Shown here: positions 1 to 8,262 of the stretch, piece after piece | How the letters are laid out: every line of letters starts with the position of its first letter | Position numbering within the stretch: the stretch's first letter is position 1 | NCBI RefSeq assembly: GCF_019219025.1 | Contig: NZ_JAHUWN010000034.1 | Coordinates: 1 to 63,798, forward strand | Origin: Bacillus sp. sid0103 | Lineage (GTDB): Bacteria; Bacillota; Bacilli; Bacillales_B; DSM-18226 | DNA length: 63,798 nucleotides | Direction of reading: 5' to 3' | Translations under genes and position numbers: made by a program | The notes under the pieces: model-generated | What the model saw: only the letters and a program-made list of their open reading frames with translations | What the model was told of the DNA's origin: nothing | Database searches by the model: none

Positions 1-20
1 ATTTAGGTTAAACTGTATTT

Positions 21-92
21 GAGTCATAATTAATTCCTCCACATTGTTTTCTTCGCCGTTAACATTGTAACCATGAGGAATTAATTTGACTC
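21..92. repeat. Long imperfect inverted repeat at window start
   Basis: The arm GAGTCATAATTAATTCCTC (21-39) is mirrored by GAGGAATTAATTTGACTC (75-92), giving an 18-bp stem with one bulge around a 35-nt loop that contains CATTGT twice. A T-rich stretch follows on the + side, so it could be a terminator of a gene outside the window. No gene is visible around it. Confidence 0.6.
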
Positions 93-125
93 ATTTTCTT
101 TTTACACAATTATATGGACTCAATC

Positions 126-174
126 CACAAAAGCCCTCAAAAATCGCACAAAAGCATAATAAAATGGCACAAAA
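126..174. repeat. 21-bp-phased array, CACAAAA core (3 units)
   Basis: The core CACAAAA begins at 126, 147 and 168, spaced exactly 21 bp, with unrelated bases between. It lies downstream of the SWIM-domain gene. It is one of a set of arrays with different cores and the same spacing in this window. Confidence 0.6.
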
Positions 175-225
175 TCACAATAGTGTCCACTCCGAGTGGG
201 CAAAACATTAAAAGTGTCCACGGAC

Positions 226-238
226 GGTGCCTGACACC
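226..238. repeat. REP-like GGTGCCTGACACC palindrome
   Basis: The imperfect palindrome GGTGCCTGACACC is followed by two partial repeats (TTGACACC, TTAACACC). The same word occurs at 2243 and 2273, so it is a dispersed short palindromic repeat. No RAYT-type transposase gene is present in the window. Confidence 0.5.
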
Positions 239-273
239 AAACTTGACACCAAACTTAACACCAATAAGTCCAT

Positions 274-305
274 AAAAATCCATATTTCTTTATTATACCC
301 AAAAA
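274..305. repeat. Copy of the SWIM-gene promoter segment
   Basis: These 32 bp match 2182-2213, just upstream of the SWIM gene, with two mismatches. Read on the minus strand both contain GGGTATAAT. The SWIM gene is therefore bracketed by direct copies of its own upstream segment. The stretch 306-510 shows no gene or structure that I can support. Confidence 0.55.
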
Positions 306-510
306 TGTGTGGTTAGAGGAGGGCGGGGCTTGAAGTTATTCGAATTAATGCATTATTTGTACGTGGTTTGATTAAAAAAGGTAACTAGAAGTGTTTCTAG
401 GCAAAGGATCATAACTCAAATAATGTTTGGTTACACAAAAAGGGAAACCATCAAAAAAAAGCACGAGCCCCGCACCAAAAACCAAAAACAGCGCAGAACT
501 CGTACTATTG

Positions 511-2142
511 CTACCCCTCAATCAACTTACTCCGCTTACACTCTTCATGAAATGCCCGGAGCCGCTTCGTCCGCTCTAGCAACGTGTCTAAGTAATACTC
601 CCAATCATCAACCCGTTTCAACTTCTTATACAGCGTCCGAAGCTTCTTTAAATGCCGCACCGCCATCCGGTAACTGGCCCGGTTCTTCTGATCAATCTCC
701 TTTTGAGCCGTTTGATGCAGCATCCCGAGCAGCACCTCAGGCCGCTCCTTCTCAATCAGCTTCAACCGGTCCTTCGGCAACTCATAATAATCCAAGCCTA
801 CAAACGCCTGGAGCTCACCCCAGCGGTCATACTGCTTCCGCTCAAACAACACATACTCATAATCCCCGAAGCTGTACGGCAGCATCGCAAGCAGCGCCCG
901 CTCATACAAATCGACCCGTTCACTCTCCGCACAATAGGGTGCTACTGACCGCAGCGCATTCCGGACAAACGTCGCACAAGAATGATAACCACCGAGCCGC
1001 TCCAAATACTCCTTCACTTTTTGCAAAAATAACTCAATTACCGGGCCGACTCGCTTCCACGCCTTCAGTCCCGACAAATAATCAATCCAAAACACCAAAT
1101 ACGGCGCAATCTCCTCATCACTAAACGGCCCGACCAACTTCAACGCCGCCTCATCATTCCCAAGCAAGAAATTCAAATGAATCCCAGCAAGCAAGAGTGG
1201 CGCAGGGCTCTCCCAATCCTGGAGCTCCTTCAGCCGCGACTGGATCTTCACCAACTCTTCCTCACGCCATGCCTTCTTTTTGAAAAAATGAATCCACAAC
1301 AGCCGGTACAAGAAAAACCGCTCATACTGCAAGCCCTGCGTACAGTTCAGGATCTCAAACGTGTCCGCGCGCAACTTATCAACAAACTCATCAAAATCAA
1401 ACGGCAGCGACTGCACGCCAATCTTTATCGAGAGCTCCTCGGCATCATCCATCAAATTATGGAACAAATGCAAATAAGCCCGCTTCACCGTATCCTCATC
1501 ATGACCTAACTGATCACTCAAGCGCGCCAACTTCTGAAACGACACGACAATTCCGACCAACTCATACAGCAAGCGCCATTCCTGCTCCACCGGCGCACTC
1601 GCATGAATCCGGCGCTCATAAATCCCAAACAACTCCGGAATCACATACGCACTCGTGTACTTCTTCGTCGCCAGCAGCGTATCAAAACTCACCTCAAACG
1701 AATGAACCCAGCGCCCATAATCCGGCTTCGAGACCCCATTCGACTTAATCAAATCCTTCGCCGTCTTCATCCCCCAGTTCGAGAAAGCCGTCTTCTCCTT
1801 CATCGGCTCACGCCACTCGGTCACCCAATCAGCCACACTGCCAACTCGAGAATACGCACTAAAAAAAACCGCCACCTGATGTCGGCAAAACCCCTCAGCT
1901 GGACACGAACACTTACTCAACGACAAATACTCAAATTCCAGCGTCACATAACATGGCGTCACGTCCTGAACCGTCGCTGTAATTTTCTCATTCCATACCT
2001 GTAGCTGCTTCACCAGCCCTTGCCGGTACAACATTAACCCCTTCTGAACCAGCCGAGCATCCTCCGTCACCGTAGGGTGCAGCAATTCCCGCACCTGATC
2101 CCCAAAAAGCTCAATCTTCTCACTCAAAGGTGTCGACTCCAA
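511..2142 (-). CDS. SWIM zinc-finger domain protein
   Basis: A protein of about 543 aa with a SWIM zinc-binding signature near residues 80-92 (CSC then FCRH, the CxCx(n)CxH pattern). The rest is helical and rich in Leu, Arg and Glu, without a recognisable catalytic motif. SWIM domains are generally DNA- or protein-binding modules; the cellular role of this family in bacilli is unclear. I place the start at the TTG at 2142, because AAAGGGGG lies 8 nt upstream; a longer reading from 2172 has no ribosome site. It appears monocistronic, with a TATAAT-bearing segment (2182-2213) upstream that is duplicated downstream at 274-305. Confidence 0.85.
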   Translation of the reverse strand: MESTPLSEKIELFGDQVRELLHPTVTEDARLVQKGLMLYRQGLVKQLQVWNEKITATVQDVTPCYVTLEFEYLSLSKCSCPAEGFCRHQVAVFFSAYSRVGSVADWVTEWREPMKEKTAFSNWGMKTAKDLIKSNGVSKPDYGRWVHSFEVSFDTLLATKKYTSAYVIPELFGIYERRIHASAPVEQEWRLLYELVGIVVSFQKLARLSDQLGHDEDTVKRAYLHLFHNLMDDAEELSIKIGVQSLPFDFDEFVDKLRADTFEILNCTQGLQYERFFLYRLLWIHFFKKKAWREEELVKIQSRLKELQDWESPAPLLLAGIHLNFLLGNDEAALKLVGPFSDEEIAPYLVFWIDYLSGLKAWKRVGPVIELFLQKVKEYLERLGGYHSCATFVRNALRSVAPYCAESERVDLYERALLAMLPYSFGDYEYVLFERKQYDRWGELQAFVGLDYYELPKDRLKLIEKERPEVLLGMLHQTAQKEIDQKNRASYRMAVRHLKKLRTLYKKLKRVDDWEYYLDTLLERTKRLRAFHEECKRSKLIEG

Positions 2143-2181
2143 AGCCACAACCCCCTTTACAACCCCAAACAAATTTTTTAG

Positions 2182-2213
2182 AAAAATCCATATTCCTCTA
2201 TTATACCCAAAAA
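2182..2213 (-). promoter_or_regulatory. Probable promoter -10 region of the SWIM gene
   Basis: On the minus strand the segment reads GGGTATAATAGAGG, with TATAAT about 60 nt upstream of the chosen TTG start. The -35 hexamer is poor. The same 32 bp recur at 274-305. Confidence 0.4.
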
Positions 2214-2239
2214 AGCACCTTTTTGAAAAATGAACTCAT

Positions 2240-2306
2240 AATGGTGCCTGACACTGTGTGAAAAAATCACATGGTGCCTGACACCATTGTGAATTATTCA
2301 CACATT
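2240..2306. repeat. Nested palindrome with two GGTGCCTGACAC copies
   Basis: GGTGCCTGACAC occurs at 2243 and GGTGCCTGACACC at 2273. The second copy forms the tip of a larger hairpin, with TCACATGGTG pairing to CACCATTGTGA and GTGTGA pairing to TCACAC on the outside. The architecture is typical of REP elements; assignment to a known class is inference. Confidence 0.5.
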
Positions 2307-2445
2307 TCCTGAACCCCCATTGACACCTCAAATGAAACCAAAACTCTTTCGAAGTACGAAAGTTCTGCATAATAGAAAAATAGATTGTTAGCCGACTATT
2401 TTCCTATTATAATGGTAGGAAAATAATACAAAAGGTGGGAAAAAT

Positions 2446-4398
2446 GTGTTTCGTTTACAAAGTTTTACTAGATTAATCGTACTATTTTCCTTCGCGATCA
2501 TGATAACTTTCATCATTGCACCAAAAGAATCTAGTGCGGCAACCGTTACATATTTAGATCAAATGGAACCAAATCAATCCGCAGGGTCGATTTATAAAAA
2601 TAAGTGGTACAGTCAACCGTTTGTGGATATAAATGGCCGTATCATTGATCGAGGGATTGGGTTTTCACGCGATTATTACTACAAGGCTTTTGCAGCATAT
2701 AACATAGAAAATATGGGTTATACCACTTTTGATACCCGAATTACCATCGATAAAAATAATACTGGTGGTGATTTTGGTAAAACAGCTGTTGGTATCTATG
2801 CAGATGACCACCAATTATATGAAAGCCAGTTGTCAGTAAATAGTGGCAGCCTAAATGTCCATCTAGATCTACCAACGAACACCAAAAATCTAAAGATTAT
2901 GATTAGACAATTGTCTGGAGCAAAGGGAGTACATAACGTAATCTTGGATAATGCTAGACTTTCAACAGGTGGCAAGGTTTTATCAGTAGGTGAAGTAACC
3001 AGCCTAAATACGATTGGAGCAAATGTAATATCAGGAAATTATTATGCGGGTCAATGGTATAATGAACCCTTTCAAGATATAAAAGGAAATATTATCACGG
3101 AGGGTGTAGGTTTATATCGCGGAAATGGCACAGGAAGAGTGCAATACAATATCGACCAAATGGGCTACAATATTTTTGAAACCAAGCTATCATTGGATTC
3201 AAAATGGACTCTTGGCGACTTTGGAAAAAGTGCCGTTGCTATTTATGCGGATGATTACAAGCTCTATGAAAAACAAATGTCAACGAGTACACCAGTTCAA
3301 TCGGTTCGAGTAAAAATACCTAAGGGTACAAAAAATTTATTTTTAGTAACCAAGCAAATAGAAGGTGCTCGAGGCACGCAGGGTGTTATTTTTATCAATC
3401 CTGTAGTAAAGAAAACAACAGAAGCTCAGCCAGTAGTCGTAAGAAACGCGGATGTGACATCAGTGGGCGCAATTGAATCTAGGAGCTATGCTATTGGACA
3501 GTGGTACAGTTCACCATTCCAATATGTCGATGGAAGTTTAGTCACATCAGGCTTCGGTCTCGATTATGAAGAAGGCTATGCTACATTTGATATAACCGGC
3601 ATGAATTATAACACCTTCACAGCAAAATTATCATTGGATTCAAAATGGTTGGTGGGCGACTATGGAAAAACGAGTGTTTATTTCTACACTAATAACCGCT
3701 TGATTTACTCCCAGGGTGTGACAAAAGCGACGGGAATCAAGCCTTTATTCTTGCGCCTTCCAAGTGGGACCACGAACCTGAAAGTAATGATTAGGCAAAC
3801 AAGAGGTGCCTTGGGTTATCATGGAGTCGTTCTAGGCGATGCTCAATTTAAATACTATTCATACACACCTAGCTTAAAAACAACCCAATTAAAAGCAACC
3901 AACAACACGGGTAAAAAAGACGTTGTCACCATTACAAAGGTAGTAAAGGGCGACATCATCAAAATCTACAACAGCGTTGGTAAACTATTAGCAGCTCCAA
4001 AAGCGACTGGCTCAACCGTAACGGTATACCTTCCGCAAATCGGTCCGAAAAGCGGCAAGCTTTATATCGCAGCCAAGCGAGGAACGTACTTGGACAGCTC
4101 TAAAACAGCCGTGAGCTTTGGCGGTGAAAAAACATCAACATCCAAGCTGAAAAAAGTAACCATTAAAAACTATAAAAATAGATACGACACGATCACAGTC
4201 AGCAACTTGCAAAAATACGACATGATCTATGTCTATAACACAACAGGCAAAGTCATCGCCACCAAACAAGCAACTTCATCGACGGCAACGATTTATATCA
4301 AGCAACTAGGCAAGACAAAGAGCTATGTCTATCTAGCAGCAAAAGGCTCGGGCATGACCACCAGCACCAAAGTGAAAGTTTACTTTAAAAGCGAGTAA
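2446..4398 (+). CDS. Secreted protein with three NPCBM-like domains
   Basis: A 650-aa secreted protein. The N-terminus is a signal peptide (about residues 1-31, ending SSAA). Three homologous units of about 140 aa follow (about 35-175, 178-325, 335-475), each with W-Y-x-x-P-F, a DFGK(T/S) or DYGK motif and a late RGxxGxxGV motif, the pattern of NPCBM/NEW2 putative carbohydrate-binding modules. Two copies of an 80-aa beta-rich domain (about 480-565 and 570-650) form the C-terminus. There is no catalytic domain or sortase motif, so it is probably a wall- or glycan-binding protein. The start is GTG with AAGGTGGG 7 nt upstream. A strong terminator follows directly. Confidence 0.85.
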   Translation: MFRLQSFTRLIVLFSFAIMITFIIAPKESSAATVTYLDQMEPNQSAGSIYKNKWYSQPFVDINGRIIDRGIGFSRDYYYKAFAAYNIENMGYTTFDTRITIDKNNTGGDFGKTAVGIYADDHQLYESQLSVNSGSLNVHLDLPTNTKNLKIMIRQLSGAKGVHNVILDNARLSTGGKVLSVGEVTSLNTIGANVISGNYYAGQWYNEPFQDIKGNIITEGVGLYRGNGTGRVQYNIDQMGYNIFETKLSLDSKWTLGDFGKSAVAIYADDYKLYEKQMSTSTPVQSVRVKIPKGTKNLFLVTKQIEGARGTQGVIFINPVVKKTTEAQPVVVRNADVTSVGAIESRSYAIGQWYSSPFQYVDGSLVTSGFGLDYEEGYATFDITGMNYNTFTAKLSLDSKWLVGDYGKTSVYFYTNNRLIYSQGVTKATGIKPLFLRLPSGTTNLKVMIRQTRGALGYHGVVLGDAQFKYYSYTPSLKTTQLKATNNTGKKDVVTITKVVKGDIIKIYNSVGKLLAAPKATGSTVTVYLPQIGPKSGKLYIAAKRGTYLDSSKTAVSFGGEKTSTSKLKKVTIKNYKNRYDTITVSNLQKYDMIYVYNTTGKVIATKQATSSTATIYIKQLGKTKSYVYLAAKGSGMTTSTKVKVYFKSE

Positions 4399-4403
4399 TA
4401 GTT

Positions 4404-4433
4404 AAACCCCTTCTGAGATAGAAGGGGTTTTTG
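4404..4433 (+). terminator. Intrinsic terminator
   Basis: AAACCCCTTC pairs perfectly with GAAGGGGTTT around a 7-nt loop and is followed by Ts. It ends the NPCBM-protein transcript. Confidence 0.9.
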
Positions 4434-4480
4434 CATAAGTCCTGAATTTTTTAGAAGTTTGTGGTGGAAACGAGGGTTTG

Positions 4481-4551
4481 GACAGTAAATAGGGGGAAGT
4501 GGATAGTAAATTAAGAGAAGCAGACAGTAAATTTCAATAGCGGACAGTAAA
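4481..4551. repeat. 21-bp-phased array, GACAGTAAA core (4 units)
   Basis: The words GACAGTAAA, GATAGTAAA, GACAGTAAA and GACAGTAAA begin at 4481, 4502, 4523 and 4543, spaced 21, 21 and 20 bp. The array lies after the terminator of the preceding gene. Intervening bases are not conserved. Confidence 0.7.
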
Positions 4552-4606
4552 ATAAAATAGGTGCAAGTAATAGAAAATTCAGCGTAATTTTGACTTGGTT
4601 CCTCCC

Positions 4607-4644
4607 AAAAAAAAGAGCCAGCCCTCACATTACGGGGTTGGCTC
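4607..4644 (-). terminator. Terminator overlapping the 3' end of the first 45-aa gene
   Basis: On the minus strand GAGCCAACCC pairs with GGGCTGGCTC, followed by eight Ts. The 5' arm lies in the last five codons (EPTP-stop) of the small gene, an overlap also seen in its paralogue. Confidence 0.8.
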
Positions 4645-4767
4645 GAACCTTGTGACATCATTTTTTGATAGAGTAGAACAATATTCAAACAAGTGCGTAA
4701 GATAGCTGTTAAGCTCAAAACCTTCCTCATTAGCATACTCCGACAATAACAATGGATCTTCCTTCAT
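4630..4767 (-). CDS. Small acidic protein, 45 aa, paralogue 1
   Basis: Reads MKEDPLLLSEYANEEGFE, then LNSYLTHLFEY, and ends RFEPTP. The start ATG is 8 nt from AAGGGGG. The neighbouring copy (5226-5363) has the same length, the same start position relative to its ribosome site, the same EGFELNSYLT core and the same terminator overlap, which argues that both are translated genes. An upstream in-frame ATG (4773) lies too close to the ribosome site. I do not recognise the family. It is predicted helical, soluble and acidic, without Cys motifs. Confidence 0.7.
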   Translation of the reverse strand: MKEDPLLLSEYANEEGFELNSYLTHLFEYCSTLSKNDVTRFEPTP

Positions 4768-4858
4768 CCTCATTACCCCCTTGAATATGTACTTACCATC
4801 ATTATTACCAAACTATCATTCTCTTAAACATAAAAAATGGTAATTTTAAAAGTGTTTT

Positions 4859-4984
4859 GGCGGAAAAGTAGTCAAAGTTGGCGGAATCATGCCACAGTTC
4901 GGCGGGATCCGCATCCAAATTGGCGGAATTACTCCACAGTTTCGCGGAATCCACGTCCAAGTCGGCGGAATCCACACTCCATAA
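4859..4984. repeat. 21-bp-phased array, GGCGGAAT core (6 units), copy 1
   Basis: GGCGG-type cores begin at 4859, 4880, 4901, 4922, 4943 and 4964, exactly 21 bp apart. The unit order and the unit-specific spacer words (CCACAGTT, CACGTCCAA) match the array at 11422-11547, so the two are copies of one block. One frame reads a GGI heptapeptide, but it has an in-frame stop just upstream and no start codon, so translation is unlikely. Confidence 0.8.
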
Positions 4985-5024
4985 GAGAGCAGCAACCCCA
5001 AAATCACCTCAATCCATCGTCTAT

Positions 5025-5095
5025 CAGCGAATTTAAGCATTCAATCTGCGAATTTAGGCTCCGTATCAGCGAAATTCCCTATTCAGTCAGCGAAT
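5025..5095. repeat. 21-bp-phased array, CAGCGAAT core (4 units)
   Basis: CAGCGAAT, CTGCGAAT, CAGCGAAA and CAGCGAAT begin at 5025, 5046, 5067 and 5088, exactly 21 bp apart. The array follows the GGCGGAAT array about 40 bp later and uses a different core. Confidence 0.75.
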
Positions 5096-5201
5096 ATAAA
5101 AACCATCCCGCATTTCAGAAAGGAGCAGTCCAACCGTAGATTTAGAGAACTACCTTCCTTTTAATCGGAATGACCGATCATCTGGCCCCAACACTATATA
5201 C

Positions 5202-5240
5202 AAAAAAAGAGCCGCCCCCTCAGATCTAAGGGGTTGGCTC
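5202..5240 (-). terminator. Terminator overlapping the 3' end of the second 45-aa gene
   Basis: Minus strand: GAGCCAACCCCTT pairs with AGGGGGCGGCTC, followed by seven Ts. As in paralogue 1, the 5' arm encodes the C-terminal EPTP. Confidence 0.8.
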
Positions 5241-5363
5241 CATCTTCGTGACTTCTGTATTTGATAGACTAGAAATATATTCAAATAAACTCGTAAGATA
5301 GCTATTAAGCTCAAAACCTTCCTCATTCACAAACTCCGATAATAACAGCTTATTCTCCTTCAC
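5226..5363 (-). CDS. Small acidic protein, 45 aa, paralogue 2
   Basis: Reads MKENKLLLSEFVNEEGFE, then LNSYLTSLFEY, and ends KMEPTP. The start is GTG at 5363, 8 nt from GAGGGGG. About 28 of 45 residues match paralogue 1, and several differences are conservative. The two are separated by intergenic repeat arrays, so this is a dispersed duplicate rather than an operon. Function unknown. Confidence 0.68.
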   Translation of the reverse strand: MKENKLLLSEFVNEEGFELNSYLTSLFEYISSLSNTEVTKMEPTP

Positions 5364-5536
5364 CCTCAAAACCCCCTCGAAAATCGTTCTATCATCAGTA
5401 TCGCCAAACTATCACTCTCGTATACACTGTTTCTCCGTAAATTTTGCAACTAAGCTTACCTCAATCAATTCTGAAAGAACCGAAAAAACAAGTAAAAATG
5501 TATTATAGAAAATAGACCGTAGAGTAGGAGGAAGGA

Positions 5537-5718
5537 TATGAGATTCATAGAAAAACGGCTTGGCGGTTTGATGATAATGGAGCTGCACGTTTCCGATAGG
5601 AACCTATTTAATAGCAGACCTCCTGGGCGAGGAAATAGCTGATTCAATTACATTGGAGTGGACAACTCAAAAAGGCGCACCGATAAAAAATATTTATCAT
5701 GGTCCAAAGAGGATTTAA
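5537..5718 (+). pseudogene. Possible frameshifted small gene remnant
   Basis: A ribosome-site-like AGGAGGAAGG precedes ATG at 5537. The coding-like reading then changes frame: 5587-5718 gives TFPIGTYLIADLLGEE and ends GPKRI-stop, whereas the frame with the start closes near 5643. A terminator on the same strand follows. I infer a broken gene, but no homologue is recognised. Confidence 0.35.
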
Positions 5719-5746
5719 TGGAGACAGCAAAATCATTCGAATAGCA

Positions 5747-5784
5747 GAAAAAGAGGCGACTCCGAGTAAGTCTCCTCTTTTTTA
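5747..5784 (+). terminator. Intrinsic terminator after the remnant
   Basis: AAAAGAGGCGACT pairs with AAGTCTCCTCTTTT. The hairpin is bidirectional in form, with a T-run on the + side. Confidence 0.7.
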
Positions 5785-5819
5785 TCGAAAATCAACAATA
5801 TTTTTATAAAAGTATTAAA

Positions 5820-5848
5820 CATTCCTCATTCGCAAACTCCGACAATAA
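5820..5848 (-). pseudogene. Fragment of a third 45-aa paralogue
   Basis: The minus strand encodes LLSEFANEE, matching the LLSE(Y/F)xNEE segment of the two 45-aa genes. It breaks off on both sides. Confidence 0.5.
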
Positions 5849-5861
5849 GAAAAATAACAAG

Positions 5862-6074
5862 CTAATAGTAAGGATAACCATATCCATAATGATGGTAACC
5901 ATAACCATATGGAGATAAAAATGGGCTGCCAAACATTCCACCCATAGCCCCGCCTAAGAAAGGTGCACCGAAAAATGGCCCCCCATAGTGAAAAGGGTGG
6001 TGGTAAAAAAGATGAGGTCGTAGAAATATCCGTCTTACATCATTTTTATTAAATAAGTCCATTGGTGTTTGCAT
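5862..6074 (-). CDS. Small Gly/Tyr/His/Pro-rich protein, coat-like
   Basis: A 70-aa protein. The second half is low-complexity (HYGGPFFGAPF, then YGYGYHHYGYGYPYY). This composition is common among small spore-coat or spore-crust-associated proteins of bacilli; that role is inferred. An AAGGAATGGG ribosome site precedes the ATG. It is the downstream member of a minus-strand run of small genes (5862-6893). Confidence 0.6.
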   Translation of the reverse strand: MQTPMDLFNKNDVRRIFLRPHLFYHHPFHYGGPFFGAPFLGGAMGGMFGSPFLSPYGYGYHHYGYGYPYY

Positions 6075-6152
6075 GTATAACCCATTCCTTTTTTCAATGT
6101 AGTTAAAACATCTAACAATTAATTCGTAATTCCAACATCCTATAAATAACTT

Positions 6153-6575
6153 TTATGGGATGTACTCTGTCGGTACCGATTTCTTTTTTTCCTCCATAAT
6201 GATTTGCCTACCTGCGTTTGCTTCTAATACAAGCCCTAATGATTGTAACCAATCTCCAAAATTGGTGATTTCTTGTGCTTCCAACGTGAGCGCTTCGTCA
6301 TCGGTTAGCACCTGTCCTGTAACACCAATTCCTTCAAAAAACTGCCCCATGGTTTGAATCAATACTCCCAAAAATATCTGCCTTTCATTGGCATCCGATC
6401 TGACTTCCTCATCAATCAACATAATCTTAGATAAGTAATATGCCTCCAGTACTTGACCAATAAATTGAATCCAGACTGCAACGGAGACTTGTTTTTCAAG
6501 TTGTAACACCAATTCCTTATTGTCAGAATTACTATTTTCCTTGGTTGCCTTTTTATCTTCCGTTTGAGCACTCAC
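6153..6575 (-). CDS. Small repetitive protein (DUF6944-like)
   Basis: A 140-aa soluble protein. After a charged 25-residue tail it has three related segments, VAVWIQFIGQVLEA, LGVLIQTMGQFFEG and FGDWLQSLGLVLEA, so it is built from an internal repeat of about 35 residues with pattern W-(I/L)-Q-x-(I/L/M)-G. This resembles the repetitive DUF6944 family of bacilli; the match is from memory of the pattern and is tentative. Function unknown. Confidence 0.6.
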   Translation of the reverse strand: MSAQTEDKKATKENSNSDNKELVLQLEKQVSVAVWIQFIGQVLEAYYLSKIMLIDEEVRSDANERQIFLGVLIQTMGQFFEGIGVTGQVLTDDEALTLEAQEITNFGDWLQSLGLVLEANAGRQIIMEEKKKSVPTEYIP

Positions 6576-6683
6576 TGTAATTCACTCCATTCTTTATATC
6601 CTTATGCAAATATCTAGGGGAATGCCTTTATAAATTTGCCATTTTAGTCAATAAAGATTTGATCGGACCTTTCCTTGAAGAAC

Positions 6684-6708
6684 AAAAAAGCCGCCCAATA
6701 TGGCAGCT
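6684..6708 (-). terminator. Intrinsic terminator
   Basis: Minus strand: AGCTGCC pairs with GGGCGGCT around a short loop, followed by TTTTTTG. It ends the 53-aa membrane gene just upstream. Confidence 0.7.
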
Positions 6709-6731
6709 CAATCTTACTTTTAATACAATTC

Positions 6732-6893
6732 TTACGAAATACCACCATTACTATTGTTATTTTCTGGTGGATATTCCCTTAACTTCTCTGTGAGTTGACC
6801 TTCAGTAGGGGGAGTCGACCCATATTTTTTATCAAAATAAACAGCAATTCCAGCCAATATAATGACAGGGGTAAATATATATATCCAAATCAT
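6732..6893 (-). CDS. Small single-pass membrane protein, 53 aa
   Basis: Reads MIWIYIFTPVIILAGIAVYF (one membrane helix), followed by a short polar tail with YGSTPPTEGQL and an Asn-rich end. The start is the ATG preceded by GGAGGTGTTAGC; longer readings extend into non-coding sequence without a ribosome site. It resembles small YtzI-type membrane proteins in layout only. Function unknown. Confidence 0.6.
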   Translation of the reverse strand: MIWIYIFTPVIILAGIAVYFDKKYGSTPPTEGQLTEKLREYPPENNNSNGGIS

Positions 6894-7158
6894 GCTAACA
6901 CCTCCATAATCTAAAAATGAATTACTAACATTGTATAATAAATTTAACTTTTTTTTACAATTATTTGTTAAAAAAACCAAGTTGTAGATAATGGACGTAC
7001 AGTGCAATATCCCCTTATTTCAACTGCATGCCTCTAGCAAAATTGTTGTAACTTCCTAATATACATTTCGTCTAAATAACAAAAGGGTTAATGGTCTAAC
7101 AAGGTTCAAGCAAAGAATATCTTTACTTATATCATAAATTGGAAATAGGAGGGGTTAG

Positions 7159-7866
7159 ATGAAAAAACGATCATCTTTTTGGGGAATGATCTCGGCATTT
7201 CTATTAGTAATGGTTTTTTCTTTTTCTTCTTTCGCACCAAGTATAGACGCTAATGCAAGTTCTCAAAAAGCTAAGTTTACAAAACATTCGTATAAAGGGA
7301 TTAATTTATTAAGATATCCTCAAGTTTATGGAATCAACAAAAAGGCTGCCAGTCAGATTAATTCCACATTAAAAAAAGCTGCTGCAAAATCATACAAATC
7401 TTACCTTAATGTAAAGAAGGAAGAAAAAAAGGTTCCAAGAGAAGAGTTATGTAAAAAAACTGCTAGGTGCAAATATTCATTTAACTCTCTATACGAAGTA
7501 AAGTATAATTCAAATGGTAAACTTAGTATCTATTATTTAGAATACACGTATAAGGGTGGGGCACATGGAAAAAGTCATGTAACAATGTACAATTTTGACC
7601 TTTCCACCGGTAAACAATATAAAATTAATAATCTGCTTAAAACATCTAGTAAGTATAAAAAAGTACAAAAGTATGCGTTTAAATATCTTAGTACACACGA
7701 ACCGTATTCCCGTTCTATATCTCAATTAAGCGACGTTACAGTTAACAAAAACACGCAATTCTCGTTTGCGAAAGACGGAATTTATCTTGTATTTCAAGAA
7801 AATGAAATTCCATCATATCCTGATGGGAATCCATTTATAAAAATTCCAAAGTCAGTTTATAAATAA
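7159..7866 (+). CDS. Secreted DUF3298-type protein
   Basis: A 235-aa protein with an N-terminal signal peptide (residues 1-33, ending DANA). The middle carries YTYKGGAHG-type sequence and the C-terminus VYLVFQENEI-like sequence followed by IPKSVYK, the pattern of DUF3298 domains found at the C-terminus of RsiV and PdaC. No transmembrane anti-sigma region or deacetylase domain is attached. The ribosome site AGGAGGGG lies 6 nt from the ATG. It is monocistronic with a strong terminator. The role is probably extracellular; the ligand is unknown. Confidence 0.75.
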   Translation: MKKRSSFWGMISAFLLVMVFSFSSFAPSIDANASSQKAKFTKHSYKGINLLRYPQVYGINKKAASQINSTLKKAAAKSYKSYLNVKKEEKKVPREELCKKTARCKYSFNSLYEVKYNSNGKLSIYYLEYTYKGGAHGKSHVTMYNFDLSTGKQYKINNLLKTSSKYKKVQKYAFKYLSTHEPYSRSISQLSDVTVNKNTQFSFAKDGIYLVFQENEIPSYPDGNPFIKIPKSVYK

Positions 7867-7879
7867 GTGACATCAATGG

Positions 7880-7910
7880 GCGTAAGATCATTTCTTACGC
7901 TTTTTTTTTT
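7880..7910 (+). terminator. Intrinsic terminator
   Basis: GCGTAAGA pairs with TTCTTACGC around ATCA-type loop bases, followed by ten Ts. The following 7911-8099 contains no gene that I can support. Confidence 0.85.
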
Positions 7911-8099
7911 ACATTCAGATAGTAATTACATAATCACTCTATCGCGAAGAGATGTGAGAGGATTAGGCAATCATTTGGCATGAATATGATAACGGTAATC
8001 CACGTCTCATTACAATTAGTTGAAAATATTTTCCCCTCCCCAAAAATTCATATGGTCCCATTACAGTTATGGCAGCGATATGGAATAAGTCGATGAAAA

Positions 8100-8132
8100 A
8101 AAACGCTCAGGGCTTATGCACTGAGCGTTTGT
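8100..8132 (-). terminator. Bidirectional terminator downstream of cotA
   Basis: AAACGCTCAG pairs with CTGAGCGTTT across a 10-nt loop; on the minus strand it is followed by seven Ts. Confidence 0.75.
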
Positions 8133-8262
8133 TATGACAATTATTGTGTTCATTTGCTTGTAATTTTATTTTGAGTTTCTATTACTAATGGCAATTTTGT
8201 GCTTCAAAACCAAACCCGTTAATGATTTGGCAGCCTCAATTAAATCCACATTGGTCAATTCC

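Noticed and set aside
423..1124. 233-aa + strand reading rich in Thr, Ser and Pro
   Set aside because: Antisense of the SWIM-domain gene.
4837..5139. 100-aa + strand reading rich in WRN and RRNP
   Set aside because: It is the GGCGGAAT and CAGCGAAT arrays read in one frame (21 bp equals 7 codons); the copy at 11422 does not keep this frame with a start.
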